Source of the DNA: Bacillus sp. Marseille-Q3570
GTDB lineage: Bacteria; Bacillota; Bacilli; Bacillales; Fictibacillaceae
NCBI RefSeq assembly: GCF_946151055.1
Contig: NZ_CAMGYZ010000007.1
Span: 124,001-188,000, forward strand
Length of the DNA stretch: 64,000 nt
Direction of reading: 5' to 3'
Below, one piece after another: positions 23,649 to 32,496 of this stretch (the first letter of the stretch is position 1; each line of letters begins with the position of its first letter). The notes beneath the pieces are model-generated. The model was not told the origin of the DNA. It made no database searches and saw only the letters and a program-made list of their open reading frames with translations. A program made the translations under genes and the position numbers.

Positions 23649-25865
23649 TCAATCGTTAAACACGGTTTCGGCGTCCTGGCCGTTCCAGACTGGAAGGATG
23701 ATTTCAGCAATTGTGCCGACATCCACCGTACTTTTGAATGAAATTTTTCCACGATGGTTCTCAATGATCTTATAACAAATCATCAAACCCAATCCCGTGC
23801 CCCGTTCTTTTGTTGTGTAAAATGGCTGCCCCAAAGTCGACAGCCTTTCTTCTTCAATTCCGCAGCCTTCATCCTGGAAACAGATCCGCAGTTGACCATC
23901 CTTCCATGTTTCTGCACTGATGAAAACATTTCCACCTGTACTCATTGATTCAATCGCATTTTTCAATAGATTGATGAAGACTTGTTTAAGCTGGTTTCCT
24001 TCCCCCTGGATCAATACGTTTTCAATCTGGTAATCTTCATGAATGTTCACCTTGTTCATGGTGGCTTCAGAATACAAGAAAGAAACGACTTCTTTTATGA
24101 GTGAAACAGGATTTTGTTGTGACATTTTGGATAATTGTGGTCTTGAAAGCATAAGGAATTCCCCGACAATATTGTTCACTCGATCCAGTTCTTCAAGCAT
24201 GATGTCACAATACTCACCATAACGGTGCTCGGTGACGGTTTGAATCAATTGGATGAATCCCCTCAGGGAGGTGAGGGGATTACGGATTTCATGAGCGATT
24301 CCTGCAGCCAACTCCCCAAGTACAGATAACTTGTCAGAACGGATGATCATCTCATCAAGCTTTTTCTGTTGCGTAATGTCCTTTATGACAAGGACTGTAC
24401 CATTCTTTTCATCATTTGCAGTGATTGGTGTAATCGTGATGTCCGTTAGAATCGGTTCACCTTGTTTGCGCTTGATCAGTTGCTCACGTTCCTTGTAGAT
24501 GGTTTGCTCTTTCATGGATTGCTCCAGTTTTTCTAGAAAGTTACTATACGTAACTGAAGATTCAGGGAAAAGGATGGAAACGTGCATGCCGATCAGTTCT
24601 TGTTGTGCATATTCTAAAAGCTGGATTACCGCATCATTGGCGAATGTAATACGACCAAAAGGGGATAAACTTAATATCCCGTCTCCAGCTGTATTTAATA
24701 TCAGTTCATTCTGCCGATTCGTCGCTTCGACTTCTTTTTCTGCTTTTTTGCGTTGGCTTATGTCAGAAACCATGAGAAGGATGGCATTCTGATGTTCAAA
24801 ATTGATTGGAAGTCCGGTCATTTCTACTTCTAACGCTTTACCATCTATACGAAGCAGTTTACACTCCATCGTAAATGAGGGGATGTCCGTGTTGGCGATC
24901 TTCCTCATTTGGGTGGTGACATCACTTTGGATATCCTTATGGAGCATTTCCAGTATTGATTTTCCCATGAGACAATCCTCTGACTCTGCAGTGAATAGTT
25001 CCAAGCAAGAAGAATTTACATATTTCAATTTATTTTCTACAAGAACGGCAATTGCAATAGGTGAATTCTCTACAAGAATCCGGTACCGTTCCTCACTAAG
25101 TTCTAAATCTTTTTTGTATTGAAGCTGTTTCGTGATATCACGGGCGACACCATATACTCCAGTTATCTGACCATTGATGACGATTGGTACAGCGGTCACC
25201 CTAAGTTCTTTCCGTTCATTTCTCTCGTTCTTGATCGCACATGGGAACGTCAAGGATTCGCCTCGTATCACTTGTTGGAACTTATGCAATGCATCGAGTT
25301 GGTAATCTGGTGTGATATAAGGTAGAAAGGTACGCTGTTTCATTTGTTCTTCCGAATGACCTGTAATTTCACTTGCAGCATCATTGACACTTGTAAAATA
25401 TCCGTTCTCATCCAAGGAAAATACAGGATCAGGATTATATAGGAAAAGAGATTTGAAATGCTGTTCACTCGTTTCGAGCAAAAGCTCTTTTTCTTTACGA
25501 TCAGTGATATCGATGCAGTTCCCGATCACCTGTACAACTTGATCATCAACGATCACCGGGTTCAATGATGCCAGGTAAGAGACATTGAATACAGTGGCTT
25601 CGTAAGACACAGCCTCACCCTCCCAGGCTCTTTCATACATCATCGACTTCTCGGTCGCTTTTTCTTCAGGTAAAAAATCCTTAAGTTCATAGCCGACAAT
25701 TTGATTCTGATCAAGGTTCATCTTTTTCAAAAGCTGGCCCTCGCAAAATGTATGGATGAACCGGCCACTATCTATTTTTGTAAATGTGAAAATAAAACCA
25801 TTCTGCTGTTGGATGATATGTTGGAGATGTTGTTTTGATAAAGCATCGACATGTAGTGTAGACAT
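23649..25865 (-). CDS. Multi-PAS sensor histidine kinase (sporulation-kinase type)
   Basis: About 739 residues, soluble, with no clear membrane segment. Four PAS domains follow one another (about residues 20-125, 130-255, 260-375, 385-505), three of them ending in DIT/DIS-type PAC segments. Then come the HisKA box GIAHEIRNPLTSLRGF with phospho-acceptor His525 and a HATPase domain (NLLKNAIES, DEGCGI, GTGLGL). This resembles the KinA/KinE phosphorelay kinases, but the cognate partner is not in the window. Start is uncertain: ATG 25865 and ATG 25874 both lie near GAGAGGTG; GTG 25913 has a weaker site. Confidence 0.8.
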   Translation of the reverse strand: MSTLHVDALSKQHLQHIIQQQNGFIFTFTKIDSGRFIHTFCEGQLLKKMNLDQNQIVGYELKDFLPEEKATEKSMMYERAWEGEAVSYEATVFNVSYLASLNPVIVDDQVVQVIGNCIDITDRKEKELLLETSEQHFKSLFLYNPDPVFSLDENGYFTSVNDAASEITGHSEEQMKQRTFLPYITPDYQLDALHKFQQVIRGESLTFPCAIKNERNERKELRVTAVPIVINGQITGVYGVARDITKQLQYKKDLELSEERYRILVENSPIAIAVLVENKLKYVNSSCLELFTAESEDCLMGKSILEMLHKDIQSDVTTQMRKIANTDIPSFTMECKLLRIDGKALEVEMTGLPINFEHQNAILLMVSDISQRKKAEKEVEATNRQNELILNTAGDGILSLSPFGRITFANDAVIQLLEYAQQELIGMHVSILFPESSVTYSNFLEKLEQSMKEQTIYKEREQLIKRKQGEPILTDITITPITANDEKNGTVLVIKDITQQKKLDEMIIRSDKLSVLGELAAGIAHEIRNPLTSLRGFIQLIQTVTEHRYGEYCDIMLEELDRVNNIVGEFLMLSRPQLSKMSQQNPVSLIKEVVSFLYSEATMNKVNIHEDYQIENVLIQGEGNQLKQVFINLLKNAIESMSTGGNVFISAETWKDGQLRICFQDEGCGIEEERLSTLGQPFYTTKERGTGLGLMICYKIIENHRGKISFKSTVDVGTIAEIILPVWNGQDAETVFND

Positions 25866-25988
25866 TCTATTCATACACCTCTCTAAAAAGTGAGTATGAT
25901 TGATAGTTTCCACCTTTATGAAGGAACTCCTTTAATTTCAGTTATCCAGCAAACTAAATGAGTCTAAAGATATCCTTTTGTATGTATG

Positions 25989-26022
25989 AAAAAAGAGCAA
26001 AGCACTGTTATGCCAAGCTCTT
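25989..26022 (-). terminator. Intrinsic terminator of the O-methyltransferase gene
   Basis: On the minus strand AAGAGC pairs with GCTCTT, with an inner GCA/TGC pairing, followed by six T. Confidence 0.55.
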
Positions 26023-26063
26023 CACAGAATTCGTATGTCATCATTCCTATTTTTCGTCGAACC

Positions 26064-26690
26064 CTATTTCACTCGTGCAATTGTCAGTCCATCACCAAGC
26101 GGGATTAGAATGCTTTCAAGCTGAGGGTGGTCTGCCACTTTTTGATTATAGGTTTGTAAGGCTTTGGTATCGTCATCCTCCGCACGCTCATGGAGCACTT
26201 TACCGTTCCAAAGGGTATTGTCTGCGATGATCAAAGCACCTTGGTTAGCAAGACGGATGCAGTAATTCAAATAGTTGCTGTAGTTTTCTTTATCAGCGTC
26301 GATGAAAAACAAGTCATAAACAGCATCACCGTGAGTCAGTTTCTCCAAAGATTCGAGTGCAGGACCGACTTCATATTGCACACGTCCGGTGAAACCGGCT
26401 TCTTCAATGTGTTTTTTTGCCACATCTGCATAAGACTCATTCAATTCAAGAGAGGTCAGTTGGGCTTTTTCGTTTCCTCTCAGCAGGCAGATCCCGCTAT
26501 ATCCACCTAAAGCACCCACCTCAAGGAGGTTTTGAGCACCCGATATTTTCACAAGCATTGTCAACAGTTTGCCTGACTCCGGTGAGACGGATATCGTCGG
26601 CATTCCGACCTTAAGCATATTTTCCGTGATTTTTTCAAGGTCTTCGTCTTTTTGAACAAAAAGTGTTTGGATGTAAGTCTCTAAATTCAT
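26064..26690 (-). CDS. Class I SAM-dependent O-methyltransferase
   Basis: 208 residues of the catechol/caffeoyl-CoA O-methyltransferase family: LLEVGALGGYSGICLL (SAM-binding motif I), SLELNESYADVA (motif II acidic residue), FFIDADKENY (metal-binding Asp) and IIADNTLWNGKV. It would methylate a small hydroxylated acceptor with a divalent metal; the substrate is unknown. Its start overlaps the stop of the upstream membrane protein gene by four bases, so the two form an operon. Confidence 0.82.
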   Translation of the reverse strand: MNLETYIQTLFVQKDEDLEKITENMLKVGMPTISVSPESGKLLTMLVKISGAQNLLEVGALGGYSGICLLRGNEKAQLTSLELNESYADVAKKHIEEAGFTGRVQYEVGPALESLEKLTHGDAVYDLFFIDADKENYSNYLNYCIRLANQGALIIADNTLWNGKVLHERAEDDDTKALQTYNQKVADHPQLESILIPLGDGLTIARVK

Positions 26691-27142
26691 ATTTTGCCAT
26701 CCTCCCCTATTTGGATATAAGGTGCTTCTTTATTTTCAATACTATAGATGATGGTGAAGCCGAATACGATGCCAGCAAAGAAATGGAGTTTTTCATTGCC
26801 GTAAAGCAGGTTTGCAAATGGAATCAAATCGCCCCAGCCAAAAAGGGAGAAATAATAGGCAGGAAAAAGCAAGACAAGAAGAGAAGGAATTCCGAATATA
26901 AGCAGCTTTTTCCAGTTGATCTTCAAGTTTCGGCTGTTTTTCAAGGAAATATCGCTCAATGGAACTGCCAGCGCCATTCCAAACAAGATTGGAAACAGGA
27001 TTGAATAATAAAAGATTGGAGTGAGCAGGAAATTCTGTTCTGCTTTCACATGGAGCAGTCCCTCAATCTTAAAACCAGCAATCAAGAAAGCGCTGTATAT
27101 GATCAAATATATGAAATAACGGATTGTGGATGAATGTTTCAT
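26687..27142 (-). CDS. Integral membrane protein of unknown function
   Basis: ATG 27142, eight bases after GGAGG, gives 151 residues with four hydrophobic helices (near 9-25, 40-65, 82-105 and 120-138). No recognised domain. Translationally coupled to the O-methyltransferase gene (4-bp overlap), so a shared function is possible but unknown. Confidence 0.65.
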   Translation of the reverse strand: MKHSSTIRYFIYLIIYSAFLIAGFKIEGLLHVKAEQNFLLTPIFYYSILFPILFGMALAVPLSDISLKNSRNLKINWKKLLIFGIPSLLVLLFPAYYFSLFGWGDLIPFANLLYGNEKLHFFAGIVFGFTIIYSIENKEAPYIQIGEDGKI

Positions 27143-27256
27143 TCGAAAGACCTCCATTATGAGTTCTTTTTTGATAGTAACTGAAAGCCAGATATGAAGT
27201 TATGCGAGTATATCCTCTTTATAGGAAACGACTCCTACGAAAACAGATTTTTAAAA

Positions 27257-27651
27257 AGTCTTTTTTTGGAAACTTGGTTGCTCTTGCACTTAAAGAAAGT
27301 ATAAAATACTTTCTTCAGTATAAGGGCAACTAAGGCTCAACCTACAAAAGGCTTGGTCTCGCCAAGTTTTCTTTAAAAGTCGTTGATTTCCGCTCCAGGA
27401 TGCTCGCTTTCCACGGGCGTGCGGTGAGCCCACTCGTCGCCTTACGACCCTTTTCAAGGAAGCATTTGTGCTCCTGCCTCAACAAGAAAGTCCTGTCGAA
27501 GCGAGTTTCCTCGTCGCATGCCTTGCGAGGAGATTATTCAGGTAGTAGGCACGCTGATCCCGCTGGAGTCTCGCATCTTGCTCTCCATCAACTTGAACAA
27601 GGTGGTTTATTAAAAACAACTCAAAAGCAACAATCTTTTAGAAAAGAGCCA
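27257..27651 (+). mobile_element. R1 element, MITE-like, about 395 bp (copy c)
   Basis: Inverted relative to copies a and b. It starts AGTCTTTTTTTGGAAACTTG-GTTGCTCTTGCAC, includes AAAGTATAAAATACTTTCTT and GCTCGCTTTCCACGGGCGTG, and ends CAAAAGCAACAATCTTTTAG-AAAAGAGCC. The end lies about 20 bp before the ribosome binding site of the following acetyltransferase gene. From 27,143 to 27,256 there is no recognisable feature. Confidence 0.7.
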
Positions 27652-27679
27652 TTAAAAAAGCGATTAAGAAAGGGTGATC

Positions 27680-28219
27680 ATGATGATCGTGTCTGGCAAT
27701 CTATTCATACGTCCGTTGAAAAAAGAAGATGCCGGTCATTTAGTCAAATGGTTGAATGATCCAGAAGTTTTGCAGTGGTATGAAGGACGAGATCGCCCGC
27801 ATGACCTTGACAAAGTCTATGAACATTTTTATGAAAGTGATAATCAGGTCATCAAGAATCTTGTAATGTGGAATCAGACTCCGATTGGTTATGTTCAATA
27901 TTACCCTTTATCGGAAAAAGAGAAAAGAATTTATGGCTATAAACGTAATGAATCTTTTTATGGAATGGATCAATTCATCGGAGAGCTGTCGTATCAGGGC
28001 CGCGGGATCGGAACCTTGCTCGTCGGCACAGTTGCAACGTTTCTTTTCGATAAGCTCGATGCCGCAAAGGTAGTCATGGATCCACAATTGCGCAATCCAC
28101 GAGCACTCAGATGCTATGAAAAATGTGGCTTCCGTCCTGTACGACTCTTGAAATCCCATGAAATGCATGAAGGGAAAAAAGAAGACTGTCTATTAATTGA
28201 AAAGATCAGGAGTTGGTAG
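27680..28219 (+). CDS. GNAT acetyltransferase, AAC(6')-like
   Basis: About 179 residues (ATG 27680; ATG 27683 also possible) after AAAGGG. The sequence resembles the aminoglycoside 6'-N-acetyltransferase branch of GNAT: LFIRPLKKEDAGHLVKWLNDP, a GYVQYYPL strand, FIGELSYQGRGIGTLLV (acetyl-CoA loop) and NPRALRCYEKCGF. It would acetylate an amine substrate; antibiotic resistance is not implied by sequence alone. The R1 element ends directly upstream, so any promoter must lie in or beyond that repeat. The next gene starts 3 bp after the stop. Confidence 0.78.
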   Translation: MMIVSGNLFIRPLKKEDAGHLVKWLNDPEVLQWYEGRDRPHDLDKVYEHFYESDNQVIKNLVMWNQTPIGYVQYYPLSEKEKRIYGYKRNESFYGMDQFIGELSYQGRGIGTLLVGTVATFLFDKLDAAKVVMDPQLRNPRALRCYEKCGFRPVRLLKSHEMHEGKKEDCLLIEKIRSW

Positions 28220-28222
28220 AGA

Positions 28223-29029
28223 TTGAATGAATGGAGGCAATCGCTAGAAAACGCGATCGAACAGCGAAACTGGAGTCAGGTGATCATATTATTAGAAACA
28301 GAGAAAACGAAACACGCAGGTACAGCGCCTGCAGCAACCAAACGCAAAGTCATCAAAGCGATCTTAAAGCAATGGAAAGCTCAGCCTGAAGTCCTATGGG
28401 CCGGAACGGAATACTTAGGAAACTCAGAAAGCCCTTCTGCAAAAGAGGTCAGTGCCCATCTGATTCCTGTAGTTTATGAGTCCTATCCTGAAGAGTGTAG
28501 CAAACTTCTACATGAAATCGCAGATGATCGAAACTGGGAAGTGAGGGAATGGGCTGCCGGCGGCTGTGGTGAAATCCTGGCTGAACGTTTTGAGAAATTC
28601 TATCCTGTCATGGAAGCGTGGAAAGAGGATGATTCAGAAAACGTTCGACGAGCTGCCGTACTAACCGTCATGTATGCGAGCAAATCCTTAGATGGATCCT
28701 ATGCAACCAAGCTGTTGAAAATCATTGAGCCTCTTATGAAAGATGAGTCGGAGTACGTGAAGAAAAACCTGGGGGCATTTGCAATCGGGGATGGGTTATT
28801 GAAGCGATACCCTGAACATGTCCTCTCATGGTTGGAGTCGCTTGTCGGTTCTGATGATGAGACTGTTTGCTGGAATATTGCGATGGTTTTTTCTGCAGCA
28901 GCGGCAAGATCTTATTACGAAGAAGGGGTAAAGCTGTTGAGCGAATTGGAAAATGATGAACGGAAAATGATACAACGAGCAGTGGATAAAGCGTGGAGGA
29001 ATTTGGATAAGGCGATCACAGTAACGTAA
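28223..29029 (+). CDS. HEAT-repeat protein, AlkD-like DNA alkylation repair family
   Basis: 268 residues from TTG 28223 (AGGAG at 28208-28212), all alpha-helical with recurring HEAT-like units: DDRNWEVREWAAGGCGEIL, DDSENVRRAAVLTVMYAS, DESEYVKKNLGAFAIGDGLL, SDDETVCWNIAMVFSAAAA. The pattern matches the DNA alkylation repair (AlkD) superfamily, whose members flip and remove alkylated bases; catalytic residues were not confirmed. It is co-transcribed with the GNAT gene. Confidence 0.7.
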   Translation: MNEWRQSLENAIEQRNWSQVIILLETEKTKHAGTAPAATKRKVIKAILKQWKAQPEVLWAGTEYLGNSESPSAKEVSAHLIPVVYESYPEECSKLLHEIADDRNWEVREWAAGGCGEILAERFEKFYPVMEAWKEDDSENVRRAAVLTVMYASKSLDGSYATKLLKIIEPLMKDESEYVKKNLGAFAIGDGLLKRYPEHVLSWLESLVGSDDETVCWNIAMVFSAAAARSYYEEGVKLLSELENDERKMIQRAVDKAWRNLDKAITVT

Positions 29030-29058
29030 AAAATTTCGAATTAATTTCCAAAAAGTAG

Positions 29059-29086
29059 TTGAATCCTACCCCTGAATCTGTAAAAT
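29059..29086 (+). promoter_or_regulatory. Candidate sigma-A promoter
   Basis: TTGAAT (29059-29064) and TAAAAT (29081-29086) with a 16-nt spacer, 58 bp before the next start codon. Confidence 0.4.
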
Positions 29087-29144
29087 AGTCTTAATACCTA
29101 TCGAGTTATAAAACGAGAAAGATTTATTGATGAGGGGGATGGAG

Positions 29145-29945
29145 ATGATCAGAAAGCTGATAGAAAAAGATCATGAACAGGTGATGTCGTTTTTAAGTGA
29201 GGAACGAGCTATTAATCTGTTCATCATCGGAGATATTGAAAACTTCGGCTATGAATCGGATTTTCAACAAATTTGGGGGGAATGGAACGAAGCGGACGAA
29301 ATGATCGCGATCCTGCTCCGTTATAAAGAAAATTTCATTCCGTATGCGAAAGGACCATTTGACGTAGAGGGATTTGCAAAAATCATTATATCAGACGGAA
29401 ACTTTCGCATTTTATCTGGAAAAGACGACATTCTTGAGCAATTCGCAGGTTATATATCTTCGAGTAAGAAAAGAAGCATGTATTTCGCGGAAATGACCAA
29501 CGGTGATATGCTGCCGCGAGCTTTTGATCGAGAAGATATACGGATTGCAGAAGAAGAAGACGTTGAAGCGATCTTTCTGCTACGGGAAAGGATCGAAGAA
29601 TTCACCGGTTCCATATCTTCTCGTGAGAGCCTGCTCCATACGATCAGAACCAAAACGGGTCGAACATACCTAGTCAAAGAAGGGGATGTTGCTATTTCCA
29701 GTGTGTCCACGACGGCTGAAAATTCGATGTCAGCCATGGTCGTCGGGGTATGTACAGACACAGCCTACCGCAATGAAGGTCTTGCTTCCAGGTCCTTAAG
29801 TGCCCTTTGTGAAGACGTATTGAAAGAGGGAAAGACCTTATGTCTGTTTTACGATAACCCGGCTGCAGGATCGATTTACAAGCGGTTAGGCTTCAAGGAT
29901 ATCGGTCGTTGGACGATGTGGCATAATACGGAAAATCAGGCTTGA
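29145..29945 (+). CDS. Two-part GNAT-fold acetyltransferase
   Basis: ATG 29145 after GAGGGGGATGGAG gives 266 residues. The first 130 residues resemble the N-terminal GNAT-like domain found in DUF4081-type proteins (LSEERAINLFIIGDIENFG). The second half carries the acetyl-CoA-binding GVCTDTAYRNEGLASRSL and a YDNPAAGSIYKRLGFKDIG end. Substrate unknown. Alternative upstream starts (TTG 29127, ATG 29130, ATG 29139) change only a few residues. Confidence 0.72.
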   Translation: MIRKLIEKDHEQVMSFLSEERAINLFIIGDIENFGYESDFQQIWGEWNEADEMIAILLRYKENFIPYAKGPFDVEGFAKIIISDGNFRILSGKDDILEQFAGYISSSKKRSMYFAEMTNGDMLPRAFDREDIRIAEEEDVEAIFLLRERIEEFTGSISSRESLLHTIRTKTGRTYLVKEGDVAISSVSTTAENSMSAMVVGVCTDTAYRNEGLASRSLSALCEDVLKEGKTLCLFYDNPAAGSIYKRLGFKDIGRWTMWHNTENQA

Positions 29946-30006
29946 TTGGTTGGGATTTTTCAGGTAATATGATATTAATTACGATTGGAATTAGGAGGTG
30001 TAAGGA

Positions 30007-30132
30007 ATGCTTACAGGATTGTTTCGTATTTTGGATTGGTTGACAGTTGAAGTCCGTTCCATTACGCATGATTTTGCGTTCGACGGGAGAAGTATGTCCA
30101 TTTTTCCAAATACGAAATTGATCAACACGTAA
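30007..30132 (+). CDS. Small protein (41 aa)
   Basis: A short frame starting MLTGLFRILDWLTVEVRS behind a strong AGGAGGTG (29992-29999). It has an amphipathic aromatic N-terminus and a polar C-terminus ending in NTKLINT. An intrinsic terminator follows within 45 bp, and the gene lies 61 bp after the GNAT stop, so a genuine small gene is likely. No known family recognised. Confidence 0.55.
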   Translation: MLTGLFRILDWLTVEVRSITHDFAFDGRSMSIFPNTKLINT

Positions 30133-30172
30133 GCAAAGCCTTACCCCTTTCATCCTCTTAAAAGTTCGGATT

Positions 30173-30207
30173 ACCATGGGCAGGTCAGCTTGCTCATGGT
30201 TTTTTGT
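30173..30207 (+). terminator. Intrinsic terminator
   Basis: ACCATGGGCA pairs with TGCTCATGGT, followed by six T. Confidence 0.75.
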
Positions 30208-30267
30208 TGTCTGAAAAATAGGCTTTTTCGCAAAACAAATATGAGTTTGTAAAAGGAGACTAATTTC

Positions 30268-31893
30268 ATGATCGTGACATCATTAAATAATATCGCTAAA
30301 ACGTACGCAGGTACTTGGATTTTTGAAGATATATCACTACAAATTTATGAAAAAGACCGAATTGCACTCATCGGACCGAACGGGGCTGGAAAATCAACAT
30401 TGATGAAGTGCATTGCGGGAATCGAACACGTCAACAAAGGCAATATTTCATACAAAAAAGAGTTATCCATCGGCATGCTGGATCAAATTCCTGATATCGA
30501 GGATGGATTGACCGTCGAAGACGTGCTAAAGCAATCGTTTGTTGAAGTGTACGAAATCGAACAACAATTGAAACAGGTTACTGAAAAAATGGCGGATCCT
30601 GATGAACAAGAGCATCTTGAAAAGCATATCAACAAATTCAGTAAACTGCAGAACCGCTTGGAAGAAGTAAATGGTTACGCAGTCGATTCGAAAATCAAAG
30701 GGGTTTTGCATGGACTTGGGCTGGAACTTTTGAGCGATAAGCCTTTCCGATCCTTGAGCGGTGGGGAACAGACGAAAGTCGGACTCGCTGCAATCTTGCT
30801 TGAAGAACCCGATCTGCTTTTACTCGATGAGCCGACGAATCATCTCGATATGGAAGCACTCGACTGGTTGGAGGAGTACATCCGTCATTATGATGGGGCG
30901 GTCGTCATCATTTCTCATGACCGTTATTTCCTCGATGCGGTTGCTACGAAAACAATTGAGATAGACTCAGGTATCATCGAGGAATATAAAGGGAATTATT
31001 CAACTTTCGTAAAAGAAAAAGAAAAACGTTTGATGCTGGAATTCCAGGCATATCAGGATCAGCAGAAGAAAATCAAAAAAATGAAAGAAGCGATTAAACG
31101 GATGCGGGAGTGGGCGATACGGGCTGACAATCCGAAGATGCACAAGCGCGCTCGGAATATGGAACGGGCACTGGAACGGATGGATAAGATCAATCGTCCC
31201 AGGCTCGAACGGCAAACAGCAGACCTAGGGTTCAAATCCGCCAAACGAAGTGGGAAGGATGTAGTCATTTTCGAAGACATCACAAAGGATGCCGGAGACC
31301 GCATGTTGTTTGGAAATTTGAGTATGCTGCTTCAATACAGGGAACGTGCTGCGATCATCGGTAAAAACGGGGTCGGCAAGTCGACGATCCTCCGTTTGAT
31401 TTTAGGGGAAATCGAAGCTGATCATGGAAATGTACGTATCGGAGCATCGGTCAAGATCGGTTACTTGTCGCAAAAAGGACTGACAGGTTACGAAGACTGG
31501 ACCGTCCTCGATGCCTATCGGGATATCGCAAAGGTTGATGAAGGAGAAGCCCGCTATCGGCTTAGCCGGTTCCTGTTTTTCGGAAAAGACGTTTTTCAAC
31601 AAGTGAACAAGTTGAGCGGTGGGGAGCGGACACGATTACGATTAGCGCAAATGATGTCCGAGAACTATAATCTGTTGCTGCTTGATGAGCCGACGAACCA
31701 TCTCGATATCGAATCGCGAGAGGCACTGGAAGAGGCGCTGGAAGGGTTTCAGGGTACAATTCTAGTCGTGTCGCATGACCGGTACTTTTTGAACAAACTG
31801 ATCGATCGGACTTACTGGCTGGAAGACCAGCATTTGAAAAACTACATCGGCAATTATGATGCCGCAAAAGACAAAAGAATGCAACAGAATTGA
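30268..31893 (+). CDS. ABC-F family ATPase
   Basis: 541 residues with two ATP-binding domains and no membrane segment. Domain 1: GPNGAGKST, LSGGEQTKVGLA, LLLLDEPTNHLD. Linker: a charged coiled coil of about 70 residues (P-site tRNA interaction motif region, rich in KK and RMREW). Domain 2: GKNGVGKST, LSGGERTRLRLA, LLLLDEPTNHLD. ABC-F proteins act on ribosomes as translation factors or antibiotic-protection factors; which applies here cannot be told. AAAGGAG precedes ATG 30268. Confidence 0.85.
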   Translation: MIVTSLNNIAKTYAGTWIFEDISLQIYEKDRIALIGPNGAGKSTLMKCIAGIEHVNKGNISYKKELSIGMLDQIPDIEDGLTVEDVLKQSFVEVYEIEQQLKQVTEKMADPDEQEHLEKHINKFSKLQNRLEEVNGYAVDSKIKGVLHGLGLELLSDKPFRSLSGGEQTKVGLAAILLEEPDLLLLDEPTNHLDMEALDWLEEYIRHYDGAVVIISHDRYFLDAVATKTIEIDSGIIEEYKGNYSTFVKEKEKRLMLEFQAYQDQQKKIKKMKEAIKRMREWAIRADNPKMHKRARNMERALERMDKINRPRLERQTADLGFKSAKRSGKDVVIFEDITKDAGDRMLFGNLSMLLQYRERAAIIGKNGVGKSTILRLILGEIEADHGNVRIGASVKIGYLSQKGLTGYEDWTVLDAYRDIAKVDEGEARYRLSRFLFFGKDVFQQVNKLSGGERTRLRLAQMMSENYNLLLLDEPTNHLDIESREALEEALEGFQGTILVVSHDRYFLNKLIDRTYWLEDQHLKNYIGNYDAAKDKRMQQN

Positions 31894-31902
31894 GTATAAG
31901 GG

Positions 31903-31934
31903 AGGGGCTGGCACATGGTGTCGGTCCTTTTTTA
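31903..31934 (+). terminator. Intrinsic terminator of the ABC-F gene
   Basis: AGGGGCTGGCAC pairs with GTGTCGGTCCT (G-U pairs), followed by six T. R4 follows immediately. Confidence 0.7.
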
Positions 31935-31936
31935 GT

Positions 31937-32018
31937 ACTTAAAGAAAGTCAAAATACTTTCTTCAGTATCAGATCAACTAAGACTTGACCTTCGCAAGGC
32001 TTGGTATCGCCATGGTTT
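31937..32018 (+). repeat. Dispersed repeat R4
   Basis: ACTTAAAGAAAGTCAAAATA-CTTTCTTCAGTATCAG, then CTTGACCTTCGCAAGGCTTG and GGTATCGCCATGGTTT. It abuts the ABC-F terminator on one side and the R2-2 array on the other. Confidence 0.6.
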
Positions 32019-32226
32019 GGCGTTCTGAGTACATGAAAAAGCGAAAAACGGGATTTGATGTACTCAGGGAAGCGTTCTGAGTACATGAAAAAGTGAAAAA
32101 CGGGATTTGATGTACTCAGGGAATCGTTCTGAGTACATGAAAAAGCGAAAAACGGGACTTGGTGTACTCAGGGAATAGTTCTGAATACATGAAAAAGCGA
32201 AAGTCGGGATTTGATGTACTCAAAGA
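32019..32226 (+). repeat. Tandem array R2-2: four 52-bp hairpin units
   Basis: Unit starts at 32057, 32109, 32161 and 32213 (truncated), with a partial unit before 32057: exactly the same 52-bp period as the array at 10.3 kb. Units contain ATGTACTCAG, a 9-nt loop such as GGAATCGTT, CTGAGTACAT and an A-rich linker (GAAAAAGCGAAAAACGGG). The stem differs from array R2-1 at one base pair that changes on both arms. Between 32,230 and 32,440 no other feature is seen. Confidence 0.88.
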
Positions 32227-32444
32227 GGTTTTCATATGTTAGTTCGGGCACGAAAAGCATGAAGTAAGTGAATTGTTAATAATTTACATTATAAAACTCT
32301 AGTTTGTGAAAAACGAATCTTTCTAACCTAGAAAACAGCGAAAACGCAAAATGACCTACAGAAAGCTCCCTAGTCGCGGGATGAACCATGAGATATCCCA
32401 AGACCTCCCCCCTGACACTGGAAAAAATTCTCACCTCCCCACTG

Positions 32445-32474
32445 TTGCATACAGAACCTATGTTCGCATATAAT
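32445..32474 (+). promoter_or_regulatory. Promoter with embedded LexA (SOS) box
   Basis: TTGCAT (32445-32450) and TATAAT (32469-32474) are separated by 18 nt. Within the spacer, GAACCTATGTTC (32454-32465) fits the Gram-positive LexA/DinR operator GAAC-N4-GTTC, followed by G as in the extended consensus. A repressor bound there would block RNA polymerase. The downstream genes run to addBA-sbcDC without a visible terminator. Confidence 0.7.
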
Positions 32475-32496
32475 AATAAAAAATGGAGGGGTGAGC

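Noticed and set aside
27680-28219. Aminoglycoside resistance gene
   Set aside because: The protein resembles AAC(6')-type GNATs, but this branch includes many non-resistance acetyltransferases; annotated only as GNAT.
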